Of a stretch of 21,734 bases of DNA, positions 9,156-16,713 are shown in pieces. The translations under genes were made by a program, and so were the position numbers. Position 1 is the stretch's first letter, and every line of letters starts with the position of its first letter. The notes under the pieces were generated by a model. It was not told the origin of the DNA. It saw only the letters and a list, made by a program, of their open reading frames with translations, and did not search any database. The DNA lies in assembly GCA_002469845.1 (NCBI GenBank), contig DKNZ01000021.1:617-22350 (forward strand), given 5' to 3'. The stretch is from Cellvibrionales bacterium UBA7375 (GTDB lineage: Bacteria; Pseudomonadota; Gammaproteobacteria; Pseudomonadales; Porticoccaceae).

Positions 9156-9161
9156 ATTATA
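9156..9161 (-). promoter_or_regulatory. Candidate -10 element for perM-M16 peptidase unit
   Basis: The minus strand holds a perfect TATAAT (9156-9161), about 47 bases upstream of the perM ATG. No strong -35 is seen at 16-18 bases upstream (best is CTGGGA at 17), so an activator may be needed or the match may be chance. The rest of the 159-base divergent gap must also hold the bepA promoter, which I could not resolve. Confidence 0.4.
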
Positions 9162-9268
9162 AGCGGATCATACAGATATCCCAGATGAAACCAATCTGTT
9201 TTTTTTCTGTCAAAATTGGGCTGTAGCAAGCTTTTAATTCAACCAATAGTCATTTAAATAGATAGTCC

Positions 9269-10741
9269 ATGTTAAATCAGTTAGCACAGCTACAAAAAAA
9301 ATCATGCTTAACGAAAGCGCATCTTGTAATGCTGCTATGGGCTGCTAGTTTTAATGGTATCGCTGCCGACATTAATCTACCAATGCTTGGGGATAGTAGC
9401 TCTGGAATAGTATCAAAAAATCAAGAATTCAAGCTTGGTAAATCATGGCTGCAAGCATTTAGACGGCAAGTCGAGCGACACGATGACCCTCTTTTACAGG
9501 CTTACTTAGAACAGCTAACTTTTGACTTGGTAATCCATAGTGAACTTGAAGATACTCGGCTTACCTTAGTTTTAGTTAACAATCCCAATATCAATGCCTT
9601 TGCAGTACCAGGAGGAATAATAGGTATCAATACTGGGATATTTACTTACGCGGACAATGAGGATCAACTGGCCTCAATTATTAGCCACGAGATCGCTCAT
9701 TTAAGTCAACGACATTTCGCAAGGGGATTGGAAGCAAGACGGAGTTCAGCAAACATTAACCTAGCGGGTCTATTAGCAACCTTAATAGTTAGCTCAAAAT
9801 CTGGAACAGATGCAGGTATTGCTGCCCTTTCAGCAAGCCAAGCCCTGGCTATAGACCAACAGCTTCGCTATAGCAGAAATAATGAAAAAGAAGCCGATCG
9901 ACAGGGTTTAAAAATCATGAAGAAGTCAGGCAGAGATCCTGGTGCAGCAGCAGAAATGCTAGAAAAAATGATGGCTTTAACACGATATAGCGGCAGTCGT
10001 TTACCCGAGTTTCTTCTAACGCATCCGATCACAGAGCGACGTGTAGCTGACACTCGATCGAGGACTTTAGAATATAAAAATCATCATTATCCAGATAATT
10101 CTGATTTCTATATCATGAAAGCAAGAACTCAAGTATTACATCAGGACAATCCAAAATACTCTATAAAATTTTTTCGCCAAAAATTAAAGGAAAATAGTTT
10201 AAATGATGATGCATATCGCTATGGACTTGCCATAGCAAACTCAAAGGCTGGCAATTATGATCAGGCTATAGAAGACTTATCTGGCCTTTTAAAGAAAAAG
10301 CCATTTTATGCGCCTTATATCTATACAAATATAGAAATAGATATTGCTGCCGGAAATTATAAAAGCGCATTACAAAAGCTTAAATATCAATTAACGCTTA
10401 ATCAAAATAATTATCCATTACATATACTTCAAGCAGATGCACTATGGAGATCACACCAATATGAGGCATCTGCAAAGGTTTTAACAAGACTCAGCAGAAA
10501 GCGCCCCGAAGATCCGAGTATTTGGTATCAACTGGCAGAAGTAAGGGGTCTTGCGGGTGATATTTCTGGCGTTCACAAAGCCAGAGCAGAATATTTTATT
10601 TTGATTGGCGCATTAGAAAATGCAAAGAGACAATTGAATTTTGCTAAAAAGCTATTACAAAAGGATGTTAAAGGATTGGCAATAGTGGAGCAGCGTATGG
10701 TTGACATTGTAGCTATGGAAAAAAACCTACAAAAACTCTAG
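9269..10741 (+). CDS. bepA: Periplasmic M48 metallopeptidase with TPR domain, BepA family
   Basis: The 490-residue product matches BepA (YfgC), which degrades or assists stalled outer-membrane proteins such as LptD during assembly. An N-terminal signal sequence is seen (hydrophobic stretch about 18-32, likely cut after GIAA before DINLP). The zinc motif is HEIAH (His140, Glu141, His144), and the third ligand is probably Glu206 in NEKEADRQG. Upstream, NNPNINAFAVPGG is the conserved loop of the family, and LLTHPITERRVADTRSR near 255 is the post-catalytic motif. The C-terminal third (about 290-450) is made of TPR-like helices (NYDQAIEDLSGLLKKKP; QYEASAKVLTRLSRKRP). The ribosome site before the ATG is weak; a start at Met21 would destroy the signal sequence. 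Its stop overlaps that of nadA on the other strand. Confidence 0.95.
   Translation: MLNQLAQLQKKSCLTKAHLVMLLWAASFNGIAADINLPMLGDSSSGIVSKNQEFKLGKSWLQAFRRQVERHDDPLLQAYLEQLTFDLVIHSELEDTRLTLVLVNNPNINAFAVPGGIIGINTGIFTYADNEDQLASIISHEIAHLSQRHFARGLEARRSSANINLAGLLATLIVSSKSGTDAGIAALSASQALAIDQQLRYSRNNEKEADRQGLKIMKKSGRDPGAAAEMLEKMMALTRYSGSRLPEFLLTHPITERRVADTRSRTLEYKNHHYPDNSDFYIMKARTQVLHQDNPKYSIKFFRQKLKENSLNDDAYRYGLAIANSKAGNYDQAIEDLSGLLKKKPFYAPYIYTNIEIDIAAGNYKSALQKLKYQLTLNQNNYPLHILQADALWRSHQYEASAKVLTRLSRKRPEDPSIWYQLAEVRGLAGDISGVHKARAEYFILIGALENAKRQLNFAKKLLQKDVKGLAIVEQRMVDIVAMEKNLQKL
10738..10741. other. CTAG palindrome shared as stop codon by bepA and nadA
   Basis: bepA ends with TAG at 10739-10741 (plus) and nadA with TAG at 10740-10738 (minus). 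The two stop codons lie within a single CTAG tetranucleotide, a 4-base tail-to-tail overlap. Confidence 0.95.
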
Positions 10742-11796
10742 CTACTTAACTTAAACGTCATCATGCGATCGAGCGCAATGGTGGCAAGTTTTGCCACGTC
10801 ACTATCAACAATGACCTCACCACTACCCTGCTCTAAACACTGTAAGAGGTTTTGTAAACTATTCATTCCCATCCACGGACAGTTAGCACAGCTTCTGCAG
10901 GTAGCACCACTACCTCCTGTGGGGGCTATTATTAATTCTTTTTCTGGGACTGCCTGCTGCATTTTATAAAAAATGCCTTGATCGGTGGCAACGATTAAAC
11001 GCTGGTGCGGTAAATTTTTAGCGGCAGATATCAACTGTGATGTTGAGCCAACCACATCCGCTATTTCGACAACAGACTGGGGTGACTCAGGATGAACTAA
11101 AATCGCACAGTCTTTATAAATCTGTTTAAGATCCGTTATGCCTTTAGCTTTAAATTCTTCATGGACAATACAGCTTCCGTTCCACATTATCATATCTGCA
11201 CCGGTTTTCTGTTCTACATAGGCGCCAAGATACTTATCTGGTGCCCAGATAATCTTTTCTCCAAGAGAATCCAAGTGGTCAACAACATCAACCGCTATAC
11301 TCGAGGTAACGACCCAGTCAGCGCGTGCTTTCACTTGGGCAGAGGTGTTGGCATAAACCACCACAGTGCGTTCTGGATGTTTATCACAAAATTCTGTGAA
11401 TTCATCCGCTGGGCAACCTACATCTAATGAACAGGTTGCTTCTAGAGTTGGCATTAATACGGTTTTGTTTGGCGTGAGAATTTTTGCTGTCTCACCCATA
11501 AATTTAACACCGGCGACAATAAGTGTATCTGCGCTATGCTTGCTACCAAAACGTGCCATTTCCAATGAATCCGCAACGATACCACCGGTTTCTTCAGCTA
11601 ATGCCTGAATAAGCGGATCTGTGTAGTAATGAGCAACGATAACTGCATTTTTTTCGACCAAAAGCTTCTTGATTTGCTGACAAACTTCATTAATCTGGTC
11701 AGCGGATAATGGCTCATCAAATGAAACCTTGTTCAGATATTCCTGAACAACCGGATTAAGATCATCGCTTTTGGTTGAATTTAAGCCTTGGCGCAT
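10738..11796 (-). CDS. nadA: Quinolinate synthase
   Basis: This 352-residue enzyme condenses iminoaspartate with dihydroxyacetone phosphate to quinolinate in de novo NAD synthesis. The [4Fe-4S] cluster cysteines are Cys122 (PTLEATCSLDVGCP), Cys209 (MIMWNGSCIVHEEF) and Cys306, the last within CRSCANC (300-306). Other family motifs are AHYYTDPLIQALAEETGG near 55-72, VAGVKFMGETAKIL near 94-107 and the substrate region around WAPDKYLG. Length and layout are as in E. coli NadA. The start has no clear ribosome site. A small membrane-protein ORF ends only 13 bases upstream, so translation may be coupled to it. The last base pairs overlap the bepA stop; no intrinsic terminator fits between the two genes. 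Confidence 0.97.
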   Translation of the reverse strand: MRQGLNSTKSDDLNPVVQEYLNKVSFDEPLSADQINEVCQQIKKLLVEKNAVIVAHYYTDPLIQALAEETGGIVADSLEMARFGSKHSADTLIVAGVKFMGETAKILTPNKTVLMPTLEATCSLDVGCPADEFTEFCDKHPERTVVVYANTSAQVKARADWVVTSSIAVDVVDHLDSLGEKIIWAPDKYLGAYVEQKTGADMIMWNGSCIVHEEFKAKGITDLKQIYKDCAILVHPESPQSVVEIADVVGSTSQLISAAKNLPHQRLIVATDQGIFYKMQQAVPEKELIIAPTGGSGATCRSCANCPWMGMNSLQNLLQCLEQGSGEVIVDSDVAKLATIALDRMMTFKLSS

Positions 11797-11809
11797 AAGA
11801 ATTGAAAAC

Positions 11810-11923
11810 TTATACGGTTGTTAACCAGTAAATAATACCAGCCACTAAGATTAATACCACGGCAACAGCTGCCAATGCATCAGCCATTCCATCCCCATCG
11901 TCTTGATTATTTAAGCTACTCAT
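11810..11923 (-). CDS. Small single-span membrane protein upstream of nadA
   Basis: A 37-codon ORF begins at an ATG preceded by AGGA with an 8-base spacer, the best ribosome site in this neighbourhood. The product starts MSSLNNQDDGDGMADALA, a polar acidic head of about 16 residues. It then has one hydrophobic segment (about 17-34, rich in Ala, Val, Ile and Leu, ending IIYWL) and a short tail. It would sit in the inner membrane with the acidic end probably outside by the positive-inside rule, though there are few charges to decide. The stop lies 13 bases before nadA and a promoter lies 66-100 bases upstream, so it is the first gene of the nadA transcript. I do not recognise the family. Good ribosome site, codon structure and spacing make it likely to be real; the function is unknown. 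Confidence 0.6.
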   Translation of the reverse strand: MSSLNNQDDGDGMADALAAVAVVLILVAGIIYWLTTV

Positions 11924-11931
11924 TTAAATTA

Positions 11932-11935
11932 TCCT
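11932..11935 (-). promoter_or_regulatory. Ribosome binding site of the small ORF upstream of nadA
   Basis: The minus strand has ACAGGATAATTTAA directly before the ATG at 11923. The AGGA core with an 8-base spacer argues that this short ORF is translated, whereas nadA itself has no visible site. Confidence 0.6.
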
Positions 11936-11949
11936 GTAAGGTTATTTTC

Positions 11950-11968
11950 CTAGACTATAAACTAGACT
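11950..11968. repeat. Direct repeat CTAGACT in the nadA leader
   Basis: CTAGACT occurs at 11950-11956 and again at 11962-11968, a 12-base period, just downstream of the inferred transcription start of the small-ORF/nadA unit. It could be a repressor site for NAD-dependent control, but no known NadR or NrtR site is recognised. It may be chance. Confidence 0.3.
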
Positions 11969-11995
11969 GTAAAAGGCACCAGTTTAATTTTCGGC

Positions 11996-12024
11996 ATTCT
12001 AACAAGCATTTTACAAGCTGTCTT
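11996..12024 (-). promoter_or_regulatory. Sigma70-like promoter for the small ORF and nadA
   Basis: On the minus strand AAGACA (12019-12024), a 17-base spacer and TAGAAT (11996-12001) are in ideal spacing, predicting a start near 11989, about 66 bases before the small ORF. The hexamers match consensus at 4/6 and 5/6. Confidence 0.5.
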
Positions 12025-12164
12025 GCCAAAACATAATACTAATTAATAATTTAACTTTATTCATTTTAATTTGGCCCTTATAGGGAAATAGTAATATAAA
12101 AGCAGTCTCTCAATCTGTATCATTGGAACCTTTCAATAATAAAAGACGTAACCGTAGCCAATAG

Positions 12165-13829
12165 ATGTATAAATACGATAATTATGATCATAAAATTGTA
12201 AACGAGCGAGTTGAGCAATTTAGAGATCAAACTCAGCGCTATCTTGCCGGAGAAATTGCCGACGAAGAGTTCCTTCCTTTGCGACTACAAAATGGGCTGT
12301 ATGTTCAACGTTTAGCTCCAATGCTCAGAATCGCTGTTCCCTACGGAATGCTTTCTAGTCGTCAAGTAAGAAAACTTGCCCATATTTCACGGGTCTTTGA
12401 CAAAGGTTACGTCCATATTACGACGCGACAAAATGTTCAGCTTAATTGGCCTGCCCTTGAAGAAGTCCCGGATATTTTGGCAGAACTGGCTGAAGTTGAA
12501 ATGCATGCCATTCAAACCAGTGGTAACTGTATTCGTAACACAACCACCGATCAATTTGCTGGCGTTGCTGAAGATGAAATTGAAGACCCTCGACCATGGT
12601 GTGAACTAATACGTCAGTGGTCAACTCTTCATCCCGAGTTCGCTTTTTTACCACGCAAGTTCAAGATTGCCGTATGCGGCTCAACTGAAGATCGCGCAGC
12701 CTTCTTACTCCATGACATCGGCTTACAGCTGGTTAAAAACGATAATGAAGAGCTTGGTTTTGAAGTGTTTGTCGGTGGTGGCTTAGGCCGAACCCCCATT
12801 ATCGGCTCATCCATACGAAAGTTTTTACCTAAACAGCACCTTTTATCCTATTTAGATGCAATCGTTCGTGTTTACAATCGCTATGGTAATCGTGACAACA
12901 AATATAAAGCGCGTATTAAAATATTGGTTAAGGCTTGGACTCCTGAAGTTTTTGCTCAGCGAGTCGAAGCAGAATGGAAGCATTTAAAAGATGGACCCTC
13001 CACCCTAACAAATAGTGAAATTTCTAGAGTTAAAAGCTTCTTTCCTTCGCCTGATTACAAAGATATCAATGGATCGGAATCAGCTGATAAAGTGGCCGAA
13101 ATTGCCGCTGATAATATTGCCTTTAAACGTTGGCTAGATAGAAATACACAGCCACAGAAACAATCGGGTTATAGGTCAGTAACGCTGTCCTTAAAGCCTG
13201 CAGGTGTTGCTCCTGGCGATGTTACCGACAAACAACTTGAGACTATTGCTGATTTGGCTGATCGCTTTTCGTTTGGTGAATTAAGAGCTACTCACAATCA
13301 AAATATAGTGCTTACGGATGTTATAGAATCTGACCTAATGGAACTTTGGCAACAGGCTAAAGAGTCAGCTTTGGCAACGCCAACCATTGGCACTATTAAC
13401 GATATGATTTGTTGCCCAGGTGGGGATTATTGTTCCCTTGCTAACGCAAAATCTATTCCTGTAGCAGAAGCCATACAACGCAAATTTTCTGACCTAGATT
13501 ATGTGTATGATTTGGGCGATCTTGAATTAAATATTTCAGGTTGTATGAATGCCTGTGGTCATCATCATGTTGGTCATATAGGTATCCTTGGTGTGGATAA
13601 AAAGGGTAAGGAATGGTATCAAATTCAATTGGGAGGCAGTGCCAGTAAAAATGCCTCACTTGCCAAGGTGCTTGGACCCTCATTGTCACGTGATCAAATT
13701 ACTGATGGCATTGAAAAGCTATTAGATGTCTATGTGGAAAATCGTATCGCAGATGAAAGTTTTTTGAGCACCTATCAGCGTATTGGGATTGAAAAATTTA
13801 AGGAAAGAGTTTATGCCCCAAGTACTTAA
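12165..13829 (+). CDS. cysI: Nitrite/sulfite reductase hemoprotein, CysI type
   Basis: The 554-residue product reduces sulfite to sulfide with six electrons in assimilatory sulfur metabolism, using siroheme coupled to a [4Fe-4S] cluster. The cluster ligands are seen as Cys417-x5-Cys423 (CCPGGDYCSLANAKS) and Cys460-x3-Cys464 (ISGCMNACGHHHVGHIGI). The N-terminal half carries GNCIRNTTTDQFAG and the HITTRQNVQLNW block of the nitrite/sulfite reductase ferredoxin-like domain. The whole protein closely resembles the Pseudomonas CysI as I remember it, including the start MYKYDNYDHKIVNERVEQFRD, which supports the 12165 ATG despite a poor ribosome site. The C-terminal 17 bases overlap the DUF934 gene, a pairing typical of this CysI type. 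No flavoprotein (CysJ) gene is adjacent, so electrons probably come from ferredoxin or another reductase; this is inference. Confidence 0.96.
   Translation: MYKYDNYDHKIVNERVEQFRDQTQRYLAGEIADEEFLPLRLQNGLYVQRLAPMLRIAVPYGMLSSRQVRKLAHISRVFDKGYVHITTRQNVQLNWPALEEVPDILAELAEVEMHAIQTSGNCIRNTTTDQFAGVAEDEIEDPRPWCELIRQWSTLHPEFAFLPRKFKIAVCGSTEDRAAFLLHDIGLQLVKNDNEELGFEVFVGGGLGRTPIIGSSIRKFLPKQHLLSYLDAIVRVYNRYGNRDNKYKARIKILVKAWTPEVFAQRVEAEWKHLKDGPSTLTNSEISRVKSFFPSPDYKDINGSESADKVAEIAADNIAFKRWLDRNTQPQKQSGYRSVTLSLKPAGVAPGDVTDKQLETIADLADRFSFGELRATHNQNIVLTDVIESDLMELWQQAKESALATPTIGTINDMICCPGGDYCSLANAKSIPVAEAIQRKFSDLDYVYDLGDLELNISGCMNACGHHHVGHIGILGVDKKGKEWYQIQLGGSASKNASLAKVLGPSLSRDQITDGIEKLLDVYVENRIADESFLSTYQRIGIEKFKERVYAPST
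13800..13804 (+). promoter_or_regulatory. Ribosome binding site inside cysI fixing the DUF934 start
   Basis: AAGGA at 13800-13804 lies eight bases before the ATG at 13813. This supports 13813 over the in-frame ATG at 13783, which has no comparable site and would extend the overlap with cysI. Confidence 0.7.
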
Positions 13830-14298
13830 GGATAATTGTGTTGTAAATGATGACTGGATTACATTAGAAGAGTCCTCAGAAACGCTCCCTTCGGGCGATG
13901 TACTTCTGTCTTACGATCAATGGCAAGGTTTTTCAGAGCAAATCACCCGCCACGATGGCAGTGTAGGCGTAATAATTGACGGTAATGCTGAGATCGAAGA
14001 AATAATAGAGCCCCTCCTGAAACTCCCACTTATAGCGATTAATTTTCCTAAATTTGCCGATGGTCGTGGTTTTTCAGCCGCCAGACTTCTGCGCGAACGC
14101 TTTAACTATACTGGCGAAATTCGAGCCGTTGGCGGTTTTATTCGTGATCAGTTATATTTACTAAGTCGCTGTGGATTTAACGCCTTCAAATTTGCCGATG
14201 ATACTGATTTATCTGAGTCTGCCAAATCACTTAAGGACTTTTCTGAAACCTACCAAGTGAGTGTAGAACAAAAGAATCCTCTTTTTAGAAGGCGCTAA
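13813..14298 (+). CDS. DUF934 protein, accessory to sulfite reductase
   Basis: This 161-residue soluble protein contains the DUF934 signature in its second half: INFPKFADGRGFSAARLLRE, then GEIRAVGGFIRDQLYLLSRCGFNAF. Members of this family sit directly behind siroheme sulfite reductase genes in Pseudomonas and relatives and are thought to help sulfite reduction or electron delivery; the exact role is not established. The ORF starts 17 bases inside cysI, so the two are translationally linked. No cysteine cluster, transmembrane segment or nucleotide-binding motif is evident. The upstream in-frame ATG at 13783 would add ten residues and is less likely. It ends 29 bases before the antiporter gene on the same strand. 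Confidence 0.88.
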   Translation: MPQVLKDNCVVNDDWITLEESSETLPSGDVLLSYDQWQGFSEQITRHDGSVGVIIDGNAEIEEIIEPLLKLPLIAINFPKFADGRGFSAARLLRERFNYTGEIRAVGGFIRDQLYLLSRCGFNAFKFADDTDLSESAKSLKDFSETYQVSVEQKNPLFRRR

Positions 14299-14327
14299 TT
14301 AGGCTTATCAATAACCAGGTTTAACCA

Positions 14328-15494
14328 ATGGATCAGCATGTTGTTTTTATCTTTTTTCTTATCTTCACAGGTGGCGCTCTTTTAGCATCTCTTGCTCTAT
14401 TTGGCCGTCAGCCCCTGCTGGTAGCCTATATTGCCTTAGGCGCCCTTTTAGGACCGTTTGGACTAGGCTGGGTATCTGATCTAGAGCTTATCGCTCAAAT
14501 ATCCTCTATAGGGATTGTGTTCCTGCTTTTTTTGCTCGGCTTGGATATGCAACCACAATCACTCTTCAAGGTTCTCAAACAAGTGGCACATATCACCCTG
14601 ATAAGCTCACTGCTGTTTGGGCTCATTGGTTTCGGCATTGCCTATAGCTTTAAATTTACATTTATAGAATGCGCCATTATTGGTGCCGCTATGATGTTCT
14701 CAAGCACTATTATTGGCATTAAACTTTTACCCACAACTGCCCTTCACCATAAACACTCCGGGGAATTAATGGTTGGCATGTTGTTAATGCAAGACTTTTT
14801 AGCAATTGCTGTATTACTTGTCTTGTTATCGGCAAGTTCTAGCGAAAACGGCATGTCCAGTTTAGCCATCAGCATTGTTGCATTACCAGCACTTATCGCC
14901 TTTTCTATGCTGCTAGTGCGCTATCTACTCCAGCCTTTGTTTACTCGCTTTGATCGTATAGGAGAATATATTTTTCTATTAACTATTGGCTGGTGTCTCG
15001 GAATCGCCGAGCTAGCTGAGGTGATTGGGCTATCAAAAGAAATAGGTGCCTTTATTGCCGGGATTTCCTTAGCTACTAGCCCTATTGCACAATATATAGC
15101 CTTGAATTTAAAACCTTTAAGGGATTTCTTTTTGATATTATTTTTCTTTTCATTGGGGGGTGGCTTCGATTTATCACTACTGCCATCAATAGCGATACCT
15201 GCGATTCTTTTAGCACTGGTTATGCTTTCACTTAAACCTATTGTGTACCGGTATTTATTGCGTTCACAAAGCGAAAACAATAGCCTTTCTTGGGATATAG
15301 GATTTAGGCTTGGGCAAAACAGTGAATTCTCACTATTGATTGCCTACATGGCATTTAGCACTCAGCTGATCGGTAATGATGCGTCACATTTAATTCAAGC
15401 GACCGCGATCATTACCTTTTTGATTTCGAGCTATATAGTTGTATTCAACTTCCCAAACCCTATTGCCGTCAGCGACCGCTTAAGAAGGGATTAG
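14328..15494 (+). CDS. CPA2-family cation/proton antiporter, KefB-like, without regulatory domain
   Basis: The 388-residue product is almost wholly hydrophobic, with about 12 membrane segments. It carries CPA2 landmarks: LLGPFGLG at 40-47, MFSSTIIGIKLLP near 123-134, and the QD pair at Gln155-Asp156 (GMLLMQDFLAIAVLLVL) typical of KefB/KefC-like exchangers. It would swap K+ or Na+ for protons across the inner membrane. It ends soon after the last membrane span, so the cytoplasmic TrkA-N NAD-binding domain of KefB/KefC (about 200 residues) is absent. The exchanger is therefore either unregulated by that route or uses a separate partner. The ATG is preceded by AGG at an 8-base spacing. It trails the cysI-DUF934 pair by 29 bases and is probably in the same transcript, without an obvious functional link. 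Confidence 0.88.
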   Translation: MDQHVVFIFFLIFTGGALLASLALFGRQPLLVAYIALGALLGPFGLGWVSDLELIAQISSIGIVFLLFLLGLDMQPQSLFKVLKQVAHITLISSLLFGLIGFGIAYSFKFTFIECAIIGAAMMFSSTIIGIKLLPTTALHHKHSGELMVGMLLMQDFLAIAVLLVLLSASSSENGMSSLAISIVALPALIAFSMLLVRYLLQPLFTRFDRIGEYIFLLTIGWCLGIAELAEVIGLSKEIGAFIAGISLATSPIAQYIALNLKPLRDFFLILFFFSLGGGFDLSLLPSIAIPAILLALVMLSLKPIVYRYLLRSQSENNSLSWDIGFRLGQNSEFSLLIAYMAFSTQLIGNDASHLIQATAIITFLISSYIVVFNFPNPIAVSDRLRRD

Positions 15495-15496
15495 CC

Positions 15497-16552
15497 TTAC
15501 TTATAGATATTTGAGCTATCTGTTAAACGATTCCACCATTTTGTGATCAATCTATCAGCACTATGCTCGGCAGCAATTCCAAGGCGCTGGGGTAATTTCT
15601 TTTTCTGGACATAATTAATTTCATAAACTTTAGATTCTTTAGCTTGGCTTGAGAGATACTCATCACTGGTCATCAGCTCGTCTACCAGTGAAAGCTCCAA
15701 AGCACGTGAGCCAAACCAAACATCACCCGTAGCGACTTTATCTATATCAATTTTGGGTCGGCGTTCAGCAACATAAGCTTTAAATAATTGATGGGTATCC
15801 TGTAAGTCTTCAATAAACTTCTCTCGCCCTTGCTCAGTATTCTCACCAAATACAGTTAATGTTCTTTTATGCTCGCCGGCGGTTAACAATTCAAAATCAA
15901 TATCATGTTTTTTTAACAATCTGTGAAAATTAGGCAATTGAGCCACAACGCCTATTGAACCAATAATTGCAAAAGGTGCCGCTAAAATTTTGTCACCAAC
16001 ACAAGCCATCATATAGCCGCCACTGGCAGCTACCTTATCAACGCAAATTGTAATTGGAATACCCTGCTTGCGAAGACGATCTAGCTGACTACTTGCAAGA
16101 CCATAGCTGTGAACCATACCGCCAGAGCTCTCTAATTTTACAACAACCTCGTCATCAGATTTCGCCTGAGTGAGTATTGCTGTTACTTCTTCACGCAGGT
16201 TTGTCACTGCCGAAGCACTGACATTGCCATTAAACTTAACCACAAAAACTCTTTTTTGAGTTTTAGTATCGAGTTTAGAGTTTTTAGTATTAGCTTTAGC
16301 TCGTTTCTTTTGCTCTTTGCGACGTTTCTTCGCCTCAGCTTTTTGTGCAGCAGGATCCAATAAAGCAATAGACATGGTCTCTCTGACATCATCATATTGG
16401 TCATTAAGAGGACTAATTTCTAGCTCACCCTTGTCTTGACCCTGACCATTTTTTTGACTGGCACTGGTTATAATGGCCACTAAAATACCAAATCCAATAA
16501 TCCCTGTAAGTAGTTTTGCAAGAAACAAACCATATTCTGCTAAAAATTCCAA
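15497..16552 (-). CDS. sohB: Inner-membrane serine peptidase SohB (S49 family)
   Basis: The 351-residue product aligns along its length with E. coli SohB (349). It has an N-terminal membrane anchor (about 8-30), then a long, strongly basic segment (about 71-101, rich in Lys and Arg). The S49 fold follows, with the Ser/Lys dyad Ser177 (VDKVAASGGYMMACVGDKI) and Lys229 (TAGEHKRTLTVFGENTE). The block APFAIIGSIGVVAQLPNFHRL lies between them. The family cleaves peptides or signal-peptide remnants near the inner membrane. The start codon is TTG at 16552, supported by GGAG six bases upstream and by the match of MEFLAEYGLFLAKLLTG to the family start. Its stop is 2 bases from the antiporter stop on the opposite strand. 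Confidence 0.95.
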   Translation of the reverse strand: MEFLAEYGLFLAKLLTGIIGFGILVAIITSASQKNGQGQDKGELEISPLNDQYDDVRETMSIALLDPAAQKAEAKKRRKEQKKRAKANTKNSKLDTKTQKRVFVVKFNGNVSASAVTNLREEVTAILTQAKSDDEVVVKLESSGGMVHSYGLASSQLDRLRKQGIPITICVDKVAASGGYMMACVGDKILAAPFAIIGSIGVVAQLPNFHRLLKKHDIDFELLTAGEHKRTLTVFGENTEQGREKFIEDLQDTHQLFKAYVAERRPKIDIDKVATGDVWFGSRALELSLVDELMTSDEYLSSQAKESKVYEINYVQKKKLPQRLGIAAEHSADRLITKWWNRLTDSSNIYK

Positions 16553-16558
16553 ACCAAT

Positions 16559-16562
16559 CTCC
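16559..16562 (-). promoter_or_regulatory. Ribosome binding site supporting the TTG start of sohB
   Basis: The minus strand reads CGGAGATTGGT immediately before TTG at 16552. GGAG with a 6-base spacer is the main sequence evidence for a TTG start here. Confidence 0.65.
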
Positions 16563-16586
16563 GTATTTTGCGTATTAAATTATGTT

Positions 16587-16617
16587 TTAGATAATATTTA
16601 ATAAATTTATTATCTAA
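16587..16617. repeat. 10-bp perfect inverted repeat between sohB and nhaB
   Basis: TTAGATAATA (16587-16596) is mirrored by TATTATCTAA (16608-16617) with an 11-base spacer, centred about 50 bases upstream of sohB. It could be an operator for a dimeric regulator acting on sohB, nhaB or both. High A+T raises the chance of coincidence. Confidence 0.45.
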
Positions 16618-16713
16618 CGACTATTATCAATGACATGGATTATAGACCAAAATAGTAATAATTGAACAATAAGCATAACCTAGAGTTTGTTTTATATTAT
16701 TTTATAAATTTAC

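Noticed and set aside
12122..12137. Imperfect palindrome ATTGGAACCTTTCAAT upstream of cysI as a CysB site
   Set aside because: Only 12 of 16 positions are symmetric and it does not match a CysB pattern that I can state with confidence.
13783..13812. Earlier in-frame ATG for the DUF934 gene
   Set aside because: No ribosome site; the ATG at 13813 has AAGGA at 8 bases.
14921..15280. 119-codon minus-strand ORF within the antiporter gene
   Set aside because: It is antisense to a recognisable membrane-protein gene and its translation resembles no family.
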